64,000 nt of DNA from positions 186,001 to 250,000 of the forward strand of contig NW_024881566.1 in the NCBI RefSeq assembly GCF_019059575.1. Reading direction: 5' to 3'. The DNA is from Amphibalanus amphitrite (lineage: Eukaryota; Arthropoda; Thecostraca; Balanomorpha; Balanidae). This document shows, one piece after another, positions 33,801 to 45,800 of this stretch; the stretch's first letter is position 1; each line of letters starts with the position of its first letter. Under the pieces are notes generated by a model that had not been told where the DNA came from, searched no databases, and saw nothing but the letters and a program-made list of their open reading frames with translations. The translations under genes were made by a program, and so were the position numbers.

Positions 33801-36800
33801 AAGGGAATTCCCCTCCCGCTCTATTCCCCAGCCCTGCGGCGGCGACCCACCTCCTGTTTCTCGGGCTCTGCGGCCTGCAGCAGGTCGCTGAAGAGGAATT
33901 CCCAATCTATTACCCCAGCCCAGCACGGCCCGGTGACCCACCTCCTGTTTCTCGGGCTCTGCGGCCTGCAGCAGGTCGCTGAAGGCGTCACACAGCTGCC
34001 GCGTGGCGCCGATCAGCCGATCGCCCGACATGGAGTCGTCCATGAGCGCGGCGATTGTCTGTACGCCACGGGTCATCGACGGCAGGTTGGTGGTGATGGT
34101 CGAGATGGCCGCGCCTGTGGACGTTCAGGGCGGTCAGCGCGGGGTAGAGTAACGTAGCGAATAAATCGAGACTGAGCTACAGGGGTGAGGCGTATGGAGG
34201 GGAAGAGCTCCAGAGAGCCTTATTTGAAATGGATAGCGTACACAGGCTGAACGTTCAATGCAGTAACAATCAACACGGCAGTTTACCGCCTGGCTAAACG
34301 ACACTCTAGAAATTGTCCAATGCATTTAGACTTCATGGCAACAGGAATGCTTTGGTCGTTGTCGCCCGACTTATGAAATGTTAGCCATCTCGAAATGGTG
34401 GCGGTGGTTTAGGCAGTTTGAAGTTTTAAACGCAGTCGGCGGGACCAACCCAGGATGCGAGAGGTGCCATTTAGACAAGTAGCTGGCTAAGCTGCCACAA
34501 TAGCGATAATACTGCGCAAGTCACATCTCAGCTAGTCATTTTCCACACACTAAACAAACCATTCCACCAAAACAGTAATCAAGCCGCTCTTGGGCAAGCT
34601 CCATAAACAGCTATCGCACCCGCACACACAAAAAGGCACATGAATGCCGCAAATATACCACAGCGAGCACCTCCACTCGGACAAAGGATGTGGCTGAGAG
34701 CGACACAGCTCGGCCGGAAGGGTCTGTACGGGTCTGTACGGGTCTGTACGGATCTGTACGGGTCTGCCGAGTCTGCACGCGGCCACGGGCGGTGCCGATT
34801 CAAACCGCGCACGTCTTTAGTAGGAGGGCGGGGAGCGGCGGAGCTCGGCTCTCGGCGCCTGAGTTTAGCCACAGCAGACGAGGGCGGCGCACGCCGCTCT
34901 GACGGGCGGCCGGGCGGTTAGGGCACACGGCAGCGGCGGCAGCGGCGGGCCGCGCGCGCGGTACGTACCGGTGCCCCGGCCGCCGGCAGCTCCGTCAGAG
35001 CGCGCGGCGCGGCCGTCGTCGGCGGCTCAGCTCTGAGCGCGGCGTCCCCAGGCGCACACACCGTTCGGCCAGCCGTGTATTGGAGAGAGAGCTCACACGG
35101 CCGGCGCAGCGGCGCAGCAGACCCGGCACGGCACACACGGAGTTGCGGCACCGAACACGAGGCTCACACCGAGCCTCACAGGGTGTAAGACGGCGCCACG
35201 CCGCGGCAGACTCGTATCTTCCGTAAGGGTGGACCGGGCGGCGGGCGCCGAGAATAGAAGGCCCCTTACACACCACGCTACACAGAGCTACCCAGGGGAG
35301 CGGCAGACCCGTACCTTCCAAAGGGCGCAGCCCCAGAGATAAAGCACCAGCACAACGCCGGGTACAGAGTTTGCAGCTCTTACATTGCTGCCAGCGGCGA
35401 CCCAATGCACACAAGCGACACAGCACTCGGATACAGCCCACGGAAGGCGTCCCCAACGCTCATTAAGCAAACTCCACTACGGGATGGCTGCATACTGCAT
35501 AGTGCATAAACTCCACACCACTCACTTCATGAACTCAGCACCTCTCATTCCATAGTCAATACCCAGGTAAACCCTCGCTACTGCGGACATAATTGCATCC
35601 TTTCATATTGAGCCCAAATAATTCGGTAGTTTTACAGCTGGCCCAAACGTTCCTCCACTTCTGGGCCCATTGGCACATATTCCTTCCAGCACTCATAGGG
35701 ACGCAATCTAGAGCAGACCGTCCCCCTGCGGCCCCGTCCCCGTCGCGCGCCGCTGCCGACTCCTCCAGTCCAGCCAGAGCATTGTCAGAGCGGCCACACA
35801 GAGTACGAGAACGGCTATCAGCGGGCCGTGGGGTCCAAGCGGGGAGCGACGAACGGCAGCCAGCGCCACCGGTTCTGCCGCAGGGGTCCCTGCCGAGGGT
35901 CCACTCAGAAGGGTCCCTTCCGACGGTCCATCTACAGGGGTCCCTAACGCCGCCCGCTCCCCATCCACCTCTGCGGTCCTTCCCTCTTCGGTCGCCGTCC
36001 CCCGCTCGGCACTCCCACTCGCCTCTGCCGACGTTCCAGCCTCGGTCGGTAAAACTCCCAGTCCCAGCGGGTCCTGCGTCTTTCCTGTCAGCTCCTGTGG
36101 CTCCCCCGTGCCGTCCGCCCCGGGCCGCCAGCGCAACGCGCTCGGCTCAACGTCCACAAAGCGCATCACGAGCCTGCTCTCGACCCAAGCGAGTTCCTCT
36201 GCCTCCTCGGCCTCCACCCAGAGCAGGTCCTCGCTGGCGCTCCTGGCGCGGTGCAGCGCCGGCCCGAGCTCCCCCTCAGAGACGGCGTCCGGCTCGCCGA
36301 GATCAGCGTCCCGCGGCCTCTCCTCGCCGCCTGGCAGGCTCTTTTCCAAGAGATCCCACTCGGTTTTAGAAACTCTAACGTCACCCAACTCCCTAGCTTG
36401 TTTGGCATCTCCATTGCGCTCAGTAAATTTGACATCGAAACTGTCATTCGTCTGGCTTTCTGTGCAGTCTCTGCTGCCTCCAGTCTTTCCGGAATCCCCG
36501 CCTTTCCACCGCCCCCGGTCGCTCTGCCTATCTGCGCTCGTCTCCTTCAGCTCGCTACTGCCGGCCGGAAGCTGTCCCCGCCGCTGATCCTGCAGCTGGA
36601 GAGCCTCTTGGAACACCCGCCGGGCCAGCTCGCTAGAGCGGGTCCAGTCGGGACAGCCGGCCGCACTCGCGCTGCCCGCCCGCGGCCGGCGAGGACCGCT
36701 CGGAGACTGGCTGCCGGGTAATGGACGCAGGGTCTGTACACCCTCAGAGTTAGCCCGCAACGTTCTGGGCCTGGGCAAGGGGCTGGTTTTGGTACGCTCA

Positions 36801-39800
36801 TGAGTTATGCTGCCGCTATCTGGTTCGATGCTGCTTTGGTTGAGTGTACAACTAGAATCAATGGCTATCTGATTCCCAAATTCGGAAGATACTTTTGAGC
36901 GGGTTCCGTTTATTTTAATATGCTGATTTTTATCGTAACAGGCTTTAGAATTATGAAGGATTTCTGAGCTAGAGTTGTATCCACTTTGTGCAAGCCCGTC
37001 GGTAGAAGCTGCTCCTTCCCTCTCGACCTCACGACTCTCCTGAGAGCAGGTCCTGTTCTCTGTGATAGCAGCGCCCTCCTCTGACCAGGCCCTGGCATCT
37101 CGACCCCTCTCCATCCAGCGGCATCGCTCGGGCTCCTCTGACCAGCCCCTTGTGCAGCCGCGCCGGCCCCCCGCCGGCCGGACCCGGGGCGACGGCGGCG
37201 GCCGGGCCGCGGTGCTCGGCCAGATGTGCTCAATGTACTCCGTCTCCTCATAGACCCGCGCCGGCCGGCGGCCGCCCCTCCCGACCCGCGAGTCCAATAC
37301 CGCGCTGCCGCCGCTGCCGTATCGGGTTCTATATCGCTGAAACCCTGCTCCGATACTACTAGAGGACACAGAAGGCCGTCCCGTGTCGCTCCGAAACCCG
37401 CTGAGGTAGTTCTGACTCCTCTCCCCTCCTAGTTCACTCGTGGGCTGCACCTCAGCCACTGCTCTCGTAGCCAGCGGCGGAGTTCTCGCTATACACGTCT
37501 CTGCGCTACCGCAGCTACTGCTACCGCTACTGCTCAGCTCAGTCCGCCTGCCCACAGGACTGTCAGGAGTGGGAGCGCTGGGACTGGGTGACAGCCGCCC
37601 GTCTCTACCCATTACAGCTCTTCTATCACCCGTACCAGCACTGTTCCAGCCATCTATACCATCACGCCTCTCTACGCCAGAACCACCGACCGCACCGCTC
37701 AGCACACTCGCTCCATAACGCCTCTCATCCCCTCCCACACCCTCCGCCGCCTTCTCTGCACCCTTCTGCATCACTGGAAACGTCGCGACTCGACACGTAC
37801 CGACGGCCGTGTGATCGACGTCCTCCTGTGGCCCGGAGGTGAGGGTCACCACCTGGGCCGTGGCCGCGTTCATGGCCGCCAGCTGCGACGACACGCTCTG
37901 CTTGTTGGTGTCCATGGTGGTCTCCTTCCACTTGAGCGATGCCTGTGGGAGGGAAGGAGGGTCATAGGGTGAGGTGGGTGGGCTGGGTGAGCATGAGACA
38001 TGGGTGAACAACACAGGTTTGTTTATAGGAGTTTTAGGGGGCGTCGACAACTTGCGCCCATTGCACGACACACGAGAGGCAGGATTGCTCAAGATGGGTT
38101 GCTCGTTATAAAGCCCCATCACAGTCACATTAACAACTTAGCAACATCATCTGAGCGTCAAAGCCAGTCGTAGAACTTTCACTCGCATAACCCTGCATAC
38201 GTAACCAACGACTGGCATTCATCAGATTCTCATGTCACTACAGTTACCCACAATCACGATACACCCTTCCCCTCCCCTTCCTCCCAGCTCTCGGCCACAC
38301 GGTCACCCTCTACCTTCACTCTCCTCTGGCCCCTCTCCCTTCCTCTGCCCAAAGTAATGTTGTCTCCCTCCCTCTGCGGGGCAGAGTCCACTAACCGGGT
38401 CGGTTCCCAGCTCGGGGAATTGCATCCTGGTGTCGAGCTGGCGGCGTGCCGAGTCGATGGCCTCGTGTCCCACCACAATGGTGTTGACCAGCGCGCGCTG
38501 CGGCTCAGAGCCCACGGACGTGATCTGGGGCTGCTGCGCCTGAGAGGGTGGGTAGGGGAACCGTCAGAGGGTGGGTGGGGACGGGGACTACAGCACATAG
38601 TGGACACAGACAGAGACTGTGAGACTCTACAGCTACACACGGTGATCCTTCCACAGCAAATACAGTTGAGCTTCAGGCGCAGTAGCTTGAATCATGGAGT
38701 ACCAGCAGGACATGGCACGGCCCTGAGGATTGTTAGCTCTATCCCATCAGTACAGTCCTGGCAGATTCGAAGCATGGACACTGCACAGCCTACATATGTA
38801 GCCTATATAGTAGCAGACATAGTCGCCTGGCGGCGGTCGCGACATCCCTGTCGATAGGGGGTCGCAGCCGCCCGGCTCAGTCACTAGCGGCAGCGCAGGC
38901 AGCAGTCACGGCCGGTCAACAGTGATGGACCATTAGAGGTGCAATGTGAACAGAGCACATCACGGCTGGATGGCATCCACACTCACAGCACAGCCACACT
39001 CATCGAACACAGATGTGGTGCCACAGTCAGTTAGCGCAGTCAGTCTCAACCAGCGAACGGCCAACAATCACACATAGCCCAGACAGTCAACGCGTAGCCC
39101 ATAGTCAACGATCAGCCCACAGTCAGCCAGCAGTCTACAGCCAGTGAACAGCCCACAGCCAGTCTCATGGCGGGCGCCACATATTTACAATCAGCCAACA
39201 GCTGTCAGCCAGCCTACAGGCACGTAGGTGGCTATTTGATGCTACAAAGTTAGTTAATGACGGTTAAAACAGCTCGTGCAGCCAACAGTCAGTTGGTTAC
39301 ATTTTATGAAAATGTCTGTAATGGAACGCCAAGATGGGACACTTGTCCAAATCGTGCAGAATAAAACGAAATGTACGGTGATTACTGGTCATGCATCGAA
39401 ATGAAATAAACTACTAACTGAATTGGAATGACATGCACTTGCATCAACCCATTAGTCTATTTGATGGCATGACAGGAGCGATATATTTATGTACCTACAC
39501 AAATCCTAAAGAAGTATCCTTTGGAGGCTAGAAAAGGGACAGAAAGACACAATCACCCAAAGCACCAGAGATGGCACACGTCCCAACCCATGTTAGTCAC
39601 TTGAGTTGGTAAAGGCTATAAAAGGTTGTTTGGAAAGGTCTGGAGCGGTTCAATGGGATACAGAGCAGGGCAGGACAAGCCAAGACGGACAAAACCAGCC
39701 AGGAAGTACTGGAAGCACTCGGGATACTGAGCCCAGCCTCGGGACAGGACCGGTGGCCGACAGCACGGCTCCAGGAACTCGCCAGGCCGGCCGAGCTCAT

Positions 39801-42800
39801 AACCCTCAAGTGGGACCAAATGCACGCCACAAGGAGCGGTCGAGATCGCCGACAGCCGGCCTCGGGGCTCGGCGGACGCCGTCCGTCCGGTTGGCCACGG
39901 CGGCTCCTTAGCTGCCGCCGTCCGACCGTGCCCGCTGGCCCTCCGGCCGATCTGGTGTTGGGTTACACCCTCGACCGAGGCAGCGGCCAGCTCAGCTCGG
40001 CCGGGCCGGGTGGATCAGAGGTGAGCAGAGACGGCGCCAGGACTCTGAGAGCCTAGCAGCTCGGATGGCGGTAGGTGGAAGGTGGTAGTGATGGTGTGAT
40101 GTGGGGTGAACAAATGGAAGAGCCGGCCAACACTTCCCAGGAGTGAAAATCGACTGGAGTGACAGGGAAATATGCGATCCATGTACCGGAGAGACGGACG
40201 GAGGCAGGTAGAAACGGTCAGTGTCTGAGATACGAGTCAGAGTTGACAGCCAGGATCGGTTTCACGATGGCAGAGAGCAGAGTCTACTAGTCTGTGACAG
40301 ACGTGTTAGTGGTGTGAGTGGACAGCCAGGATCACTTCTCTGGTGGGCGGGTTAGACAGCGGTTAGCTCCGGTCGGCACGTCGTCAGCTCTTACCATGGG
40401 CGGCGCGTGTGCCAGGTTCACCTGGCCTCTCATGGTACCGTGCTGTGCTCCACCCATGTGGCCTGTGCCCATCACGTTCGGTCCTGGGCCACAGACGGCA
40501 CCGTCAGCGGGTCAGGAGGTCTGCGCGGGGCCCCCACCGGGACCAGCGGGACCCCGCGGAGCCGGCAGATCAGCCGGTCCAACATGCGACACATCCGTGC
40601 CCGAACCAAAGACGGCCGCCGTACCGGCGACCGACTACAAAACAGCGAACTGAACCGAACCGAGCGTGCTATCAAACACAGAGAGTGATCCCGCGGCTGG
40701 CGGGCGGCCGCAAACAAACTGACAGCAGAACAAATCAACTGGCCGGCTGAGCAGTGAACTGAACAACGTAACTCGCAGGCTCAACCCACCGCAGTAACGG
40801 GGGAACGCAATGTGAACGCGACCGGTCACCGCCGAACAGAGTCTCACTAGCGGGCCGCGGCGGGTCTAACACAAAGACTGCCGGTTTGAGACTTACCAGT
40901 GTCACCCGTCCGGAGGATGCCTGGCTTGGAGATGGAGTCCTCCTCCACCTTGGTGATCTTGGTCATGCCCTGCTGAATGATGGTGGCCCTGTGGCAGAGG
41001 AGGAACACGGGAACACGCTGTTAGGAGCCGGGTATGTAACACATTGGCCCACACATCTAATACGGCGCTGCAGTCATGCCGGTGTGCAACTTTGTCTACA
41101 CTTTGTGAGTTGTTGGATAATAATCGAGTCACTACGCCCACTTTCCCTAGTTTCTACCTTTTCATCAAACCTAAACTGGCACATCGTCGGCAGGGAAGGC
41201 CTGAGGTTGATCGGGAATATTGTTTGACCCCCCGGTTCACACTGGGCCACAAATCACGGTCACATTTCGGGTCCGTCAGAGGCAGCCACTGCCGGCGCCG
41301 TTAACAGTGTATCAGAGTCCGTGGCAGCGGGCGGCTGGTAGCGGTCGACTGGTCGACACCGGTGCTTTCTGGACGCATCAACAGAGCTAGCCGAACGGCG
41401 CAAGCTCAGTCCTTCGATATCAAATTTGTACGGTGTATGCATAAAAATGGGATACAATTCAAATTAGCCCAAAACACCTAGAGATCTTAACATTACACCT
41501 CAATCTTGACACGTCATTCTCTCCATTTCTACGCGATGTTGGCTACCATTCCCACATCTCATTCTGACCACTTAAACTCCACAAGCCAATCCAGTACATC
41601 CTCCAAAAAAGCATCAACATGCCTTCAGACCCCTCCAGCCCGCCCCTTCCACCTGACTCACTTGTTGGGCGACACGGACTCTTCCAGCATGATGGCATCG
41701 TCATCCTTCTCGACGCCCAGCCAGTCCTTGGACTTTTGCTTCTTGAGGATGATGTCGATGTAGCCGGCGATCAGCTGTGAGATCTGCTCTCCCTCCGTGG
41801 TCTGAACCGAGTAGTACTGGTCGGCGTAGTCGCCGAAATCTGACGGCGCGGAGGGACGGATAGTCAGCAAGGGGGGGGGGGGCGTCACAGGGAGGGATGG
41901 AGGAACGAGCGAACGAGAAGATGTCACACAGCAATAAAAGCGGCGCCTCGCTGGACAGGCGTACTTTGGAATGTTAGCATGGCTATGTGTGAATGTGATT
42001 GAAGATGAAAAAGACTGGCCAAGTGACTCAGCCCAGCTGCAAAATGAAGACAGCCAGCACGTGAACGGAGAAGCGCAGGGTCAGGACAGAAAACGTCGAC
42101 TGGCGACACCTGGATTATGCTAAATTCCTCGAATTTACCATAATCCTACATACCCTATAATATGCGCGGCATGCTGCTAGAATTGTCCAAGCGGTTGCGC
42201 AGTATCCTAAGGACACATCTCCCTCATTAGCACACAATTTTGGGACTGGCAGGCGGCAGCCTCGCGGCGCACAGTGGTCAGTGGCCAGTGGCCACTCCTT
42301 ACTGGTCAAACGTACCGAGTGTGAAAGTGTTGGGGCTGATGGCCCACCGTCGCACAGTGTCCTAGCAGCACCTCTTTCACGTCCAAACGTAACGAGTGTG
42401 AATGTGTTCTCGGACGTCTGGCGACCCAGCGGCGCACAAGTAAGAAAATCCGTCCTTTTCTATTCAAACGTACCGAGTGTGAAAGTATTGGGGCTGGCCG
42501 CCCACCGGCGCACAGAGGTCAGCGGCCACTCCTTACTAATGTCAAACGTACCGAGTGTGAATGTGTTGGGGCTGGCGGCCCACCGACGCACAGTGGTCAG
42601 CGGCCACTCCTTACTGGCCAAACGTACCGAGTGTGAAAGTATTTAGGCTGGCCGCCCAGCGGCGCACAGTGGCCTGAGATCACCCCTCACAATTCCAAAC
42701 GTACCGAGTGTGAATGTGTTGGGACTGGCCGCCCACCGGCGGACAGTGGTCAGCGGCCACTCCTTGAGAATCTCCTTGGTCTTTTCATCCAGTCGCAGCA

Positions 42801-45800
42801 CGGCCTCCTTGGTGACGCCTAGCAAGCGCGGCACCAGCTTGTTGCGGCCCTTCAGCTTCTCCTGTGGACGGGAAGGAGTCGTAAGTGTCAAAGATAAGCA
42901 TATCTCCTAGTCAGAGACAGTGCACATGCAGTCATGTCTCAGCGTCACGGGCCATAAAGGGTCTACGCTAAATACAGATGGTCTCTAACAGCATCGTCGC
43001 CGGAGTAAAAATTAGGTCTCCGCCGGTTCAGCAGATCGCGAGCTACTTCAAGTGAGTCGTTACGTTCCACCCGGCGTATATTTGCAGAATCCATCCCAAT
43101 CGCGGTTATCGCTGAATATCAAACGCATGTGACGTCAGAGCACGGCTTTCGAAGAGCATCGATCATCGCTCTGAGAAGCTGTCCCGATCTGTCAACATAT
43201 TTACTAGCAGCACACAGCTTACACGGGTGGAACCGCGAACTGCGACGCGGCGCCGTGAAGGTCCCGACACCGGCTGCCGAGCCGTCAGCGGCCGCTAAAC
43301 TGACGACATTCTCCTAACGACTGACACTGAGTGCGTCACCGCGGCAGCGTCTGCCGCCCCCATATTGCCGCCGACCACACTCACTTTGACAAGGAAGAAG
43401 CTGACGCCATAGGTGGGCAGCGCGCGAGCCTCCTTCACGTACTCGACCTTGGCGTCGAGCTCGTTCTTGCCCTCGTACTTTTTGTGCTCGCTGTAGATCT
43501 TCTTCTCAATTCCTTTCGTTTTGACATAGTAGTGCGGCACAAACTCACGAAGACTGGCGGAAAGGGGAGAATATGGACGGTCAGATAAGCGAGATAGTGT
43601 GGGCGCAAAACTGACCTTGTAAGGCGCGACACAACTTAGCAATGACCGGAGCGTGCTAGAGAACCGAGGTGGCAACAGTTGGTTCATCTACTGACTTTGG
43701 TCCCAAGCGAAAACTTGTGTAATTTACAGACAGCTAACCACCCAGCAACGAAGTTGGGATAGAGCCAGGCTGTGGGTCAGAACTACCAGCCCGTCCCGGG
43801 CAAAGCCAATATCGGACCCCACTGCGAGTCTCCAGACCAACTATTAATACAGGCATTATTGCAGATGTGCGGGTTTCTAAGGTCCATGCAGTCCATTACC
43901 CTCACATTTAACAAAAGGAAGACCTGCGGAGCCGTGTTGGCCATCAAATTTTACGGCGTCAACTCCACTAAAGCTCATCACAGGAGTGGAATTAAGCCGT
44001 TCCCGGACACAGGGCGATTACTGAGCGGCGCCGAGCTCCGATCCCAGCTGCGCCAGCTCCCGGCGGCAGCCGGCAGCCCCCGCAGCAGCTGCAGCTCAGC
44101 CCTCGGCCGGCCGGCGAGCGCCAGCTCAGCCGCACGTGAGGCTTCAATCGCCTATCGACCCGGTATCACCCGTCCCGCTGCGCCCGGGCCGTCCGTACCC
44201 CGTACTCACTCTAGGAAGCCGCTCTTGTGCTTCTCCTGCTGAAAGTCGCCGAACTGGATCTGGCACTGAATGCCGGCGAACTGGCACGCCTTCTCCTCGG
44301 TGACCGGGTGGGTGCCGTTCAGAATGGCGTCACGGGCCTGTGAATATACACTCGACACGTCAGTGGAGGCTGGGGACGACCAGCCGGGGACGCGAAGCAT
44401 AGTGAAATAAAAATAAGATGACTGAAACATTGGAGATGCGACACAAAATGAGAGACAAGTAACTTTAACCAGTATTGAAAAATTAATATTGTGATCATTC
44501 GCAGCAGCAATGAGCCCCAACGTCCTGCACTGAACTCATTCTTTCATAGCGAGTTCTGTCCTATGGCTGAGCTGTCCCAGTGACTGAATGTCTCGTCAGG
44601 AGGAAAAGGCAGCAGGTAAGGCAGAGCAGTACTGAGACAAATGTGCACAAAATGGCCAGTCTGGGCAGAACTGACAGCCGGGGGTGGGGGCCGGGCTATG
44701 GGCGGGGGCGCCGCCACGCCGGCGCCACCACCAGCCACAGTGGCGCACACATCAATCTTACACGCTGGATTGGGGCTTAACGGTGCGGTACGGTCGGTGC
44801 GGGGGCCGGCGGCCGGCCGGGCGCCACCAGATGGTCCCGCGGCCAGGTCACGGGGGCTGCCGCCGCCGCCGCGACCGGCAGGTCATTTGAGCGCCGCCAG
44901 CGGCATGCCAAACACGCCCGGACGATCACTGAGCACCAGAGGAGGGTGGAGCTGTCCCAGTATCAGACAGAGGACGACGGGGAACGCCAGCCCAGGGCGA
45001 CGGGGAAAAGACAAGGGAATGTAGAACTCAGGTGTCATTTGGGTCTTCACAGGCTGGTGTTTTAAGTCGTCCAATCAACTCTCCGCAACAATTACAACCA
45101 CTGACAAATACTAGAACCGTGACTAGAGCAAGGGACAGAATAGTGGATAGTGGAAAAGAACAAAGGAGACAGGCGAACAGCGCGAATGAACGGCGGAGCA
45201 CGCTTCAAAGGTCTGCAGTCTCACCTGAACGTAGAGCAGGTTGAGCTGGACCGGGTCGCGGCCGTCGATATTCTGGTCAGAGAAGAAGAACTTGCGTCGC
45301 AGCAGCAGCGTTTCGTTTTCGTCCACCCCCTGTTCACGGAGGGTTTTGCTGTGGTCCACCCACCCCACTGAGGCACAGAAAGCACGGCAGAGCGTCAAAA
45401 ACGAGCAAAATAAGACACAGGTTGGCCGGAAATAAGGCATTCATACGCATCATTATACGTGACATAAAAAGTGATGGAAATACGCATTTCATAAGGCAGT
45501 TACATGGCCTGGGCAATACCCAAAGGGACCTACACTTGCCAAATGTGGTCAATTGGCCATTCATAGATCACACTTCGCGGTGATGCTTTGCTATTCTTCT
45601 TGGTATTCCTGGAGTAAATGACACCACAGTGAGCAGCCCTCGGTACATAAATTCCGGCGCTGGACTGCAATGGGCGCGGTCCCCTCAGTGAACGCTGGGA
45701 CGGGACACACACAGCCCCTCGGCGGCGGCACCACTATCAGCAGCAGCCATCTGAGGGCAGCTCCCACCGTCACCAGACTCGGCAGCCGCCCGGCGCAGGC

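Larger units (their letters stand above)
34115..37800 (-). other. Talin intron 13
   Basis: Besides the long ORF, this 3.7 kb intron has a CpG-dense segment at 34790-35170 and five 10-bp repeats at 34721-34765. A donor-like GTACGT near 34972 could close an exon in the CpG-dense part, but its reading frame would not match exon 14. Confidence 0.6.
6834..45224 (-). other. Ordinary talin introns
   Basis: These introns longer than 300 bases show nothing further that I can name: 45 partly excepted (no more than 251 bases), 41 (8940-9258), 40 (9424-10252), 39 (10379-10861), 31 (21464-21820), 30 (22031-22383), 26 (25015-25526), 24 (26322-26671), 20 (28614-29306), 18 (29950-30311), 15 (32779-33158), 12 (37943-38395), 11 (38540-40394), 10 (40484-40896), 9 (40989-41661), 7 (42862-43384), 6 (43554-44209) and 5 (44338-45224). 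Simple-sequence and C-rich or purine-rich stretches are common in them. Confidence 0.6.

Noticed and set aside
34995-35456. Minus-strand 153-codon frame in intron 13
   Set aside because: Low-complexity Arg/Cys/Leu composition in a CpG island; no acceptor and phase that would join talin.
35593-36369. Plus-strand 258-codon Pro/Ser/Arg-rich frame
   Set aside because: It overlaps the end of the long intronic minus-strand ORF. The minus-strand frame is longer, joined to a talin exon and ends in a sensible membrane segment.
42315-42704. CRISPR-like regular array
   Set aside because: Regular spacing comes from tandem copies of a talin exon end; unit and spacer are both repeated and the genome is eukaryotic.
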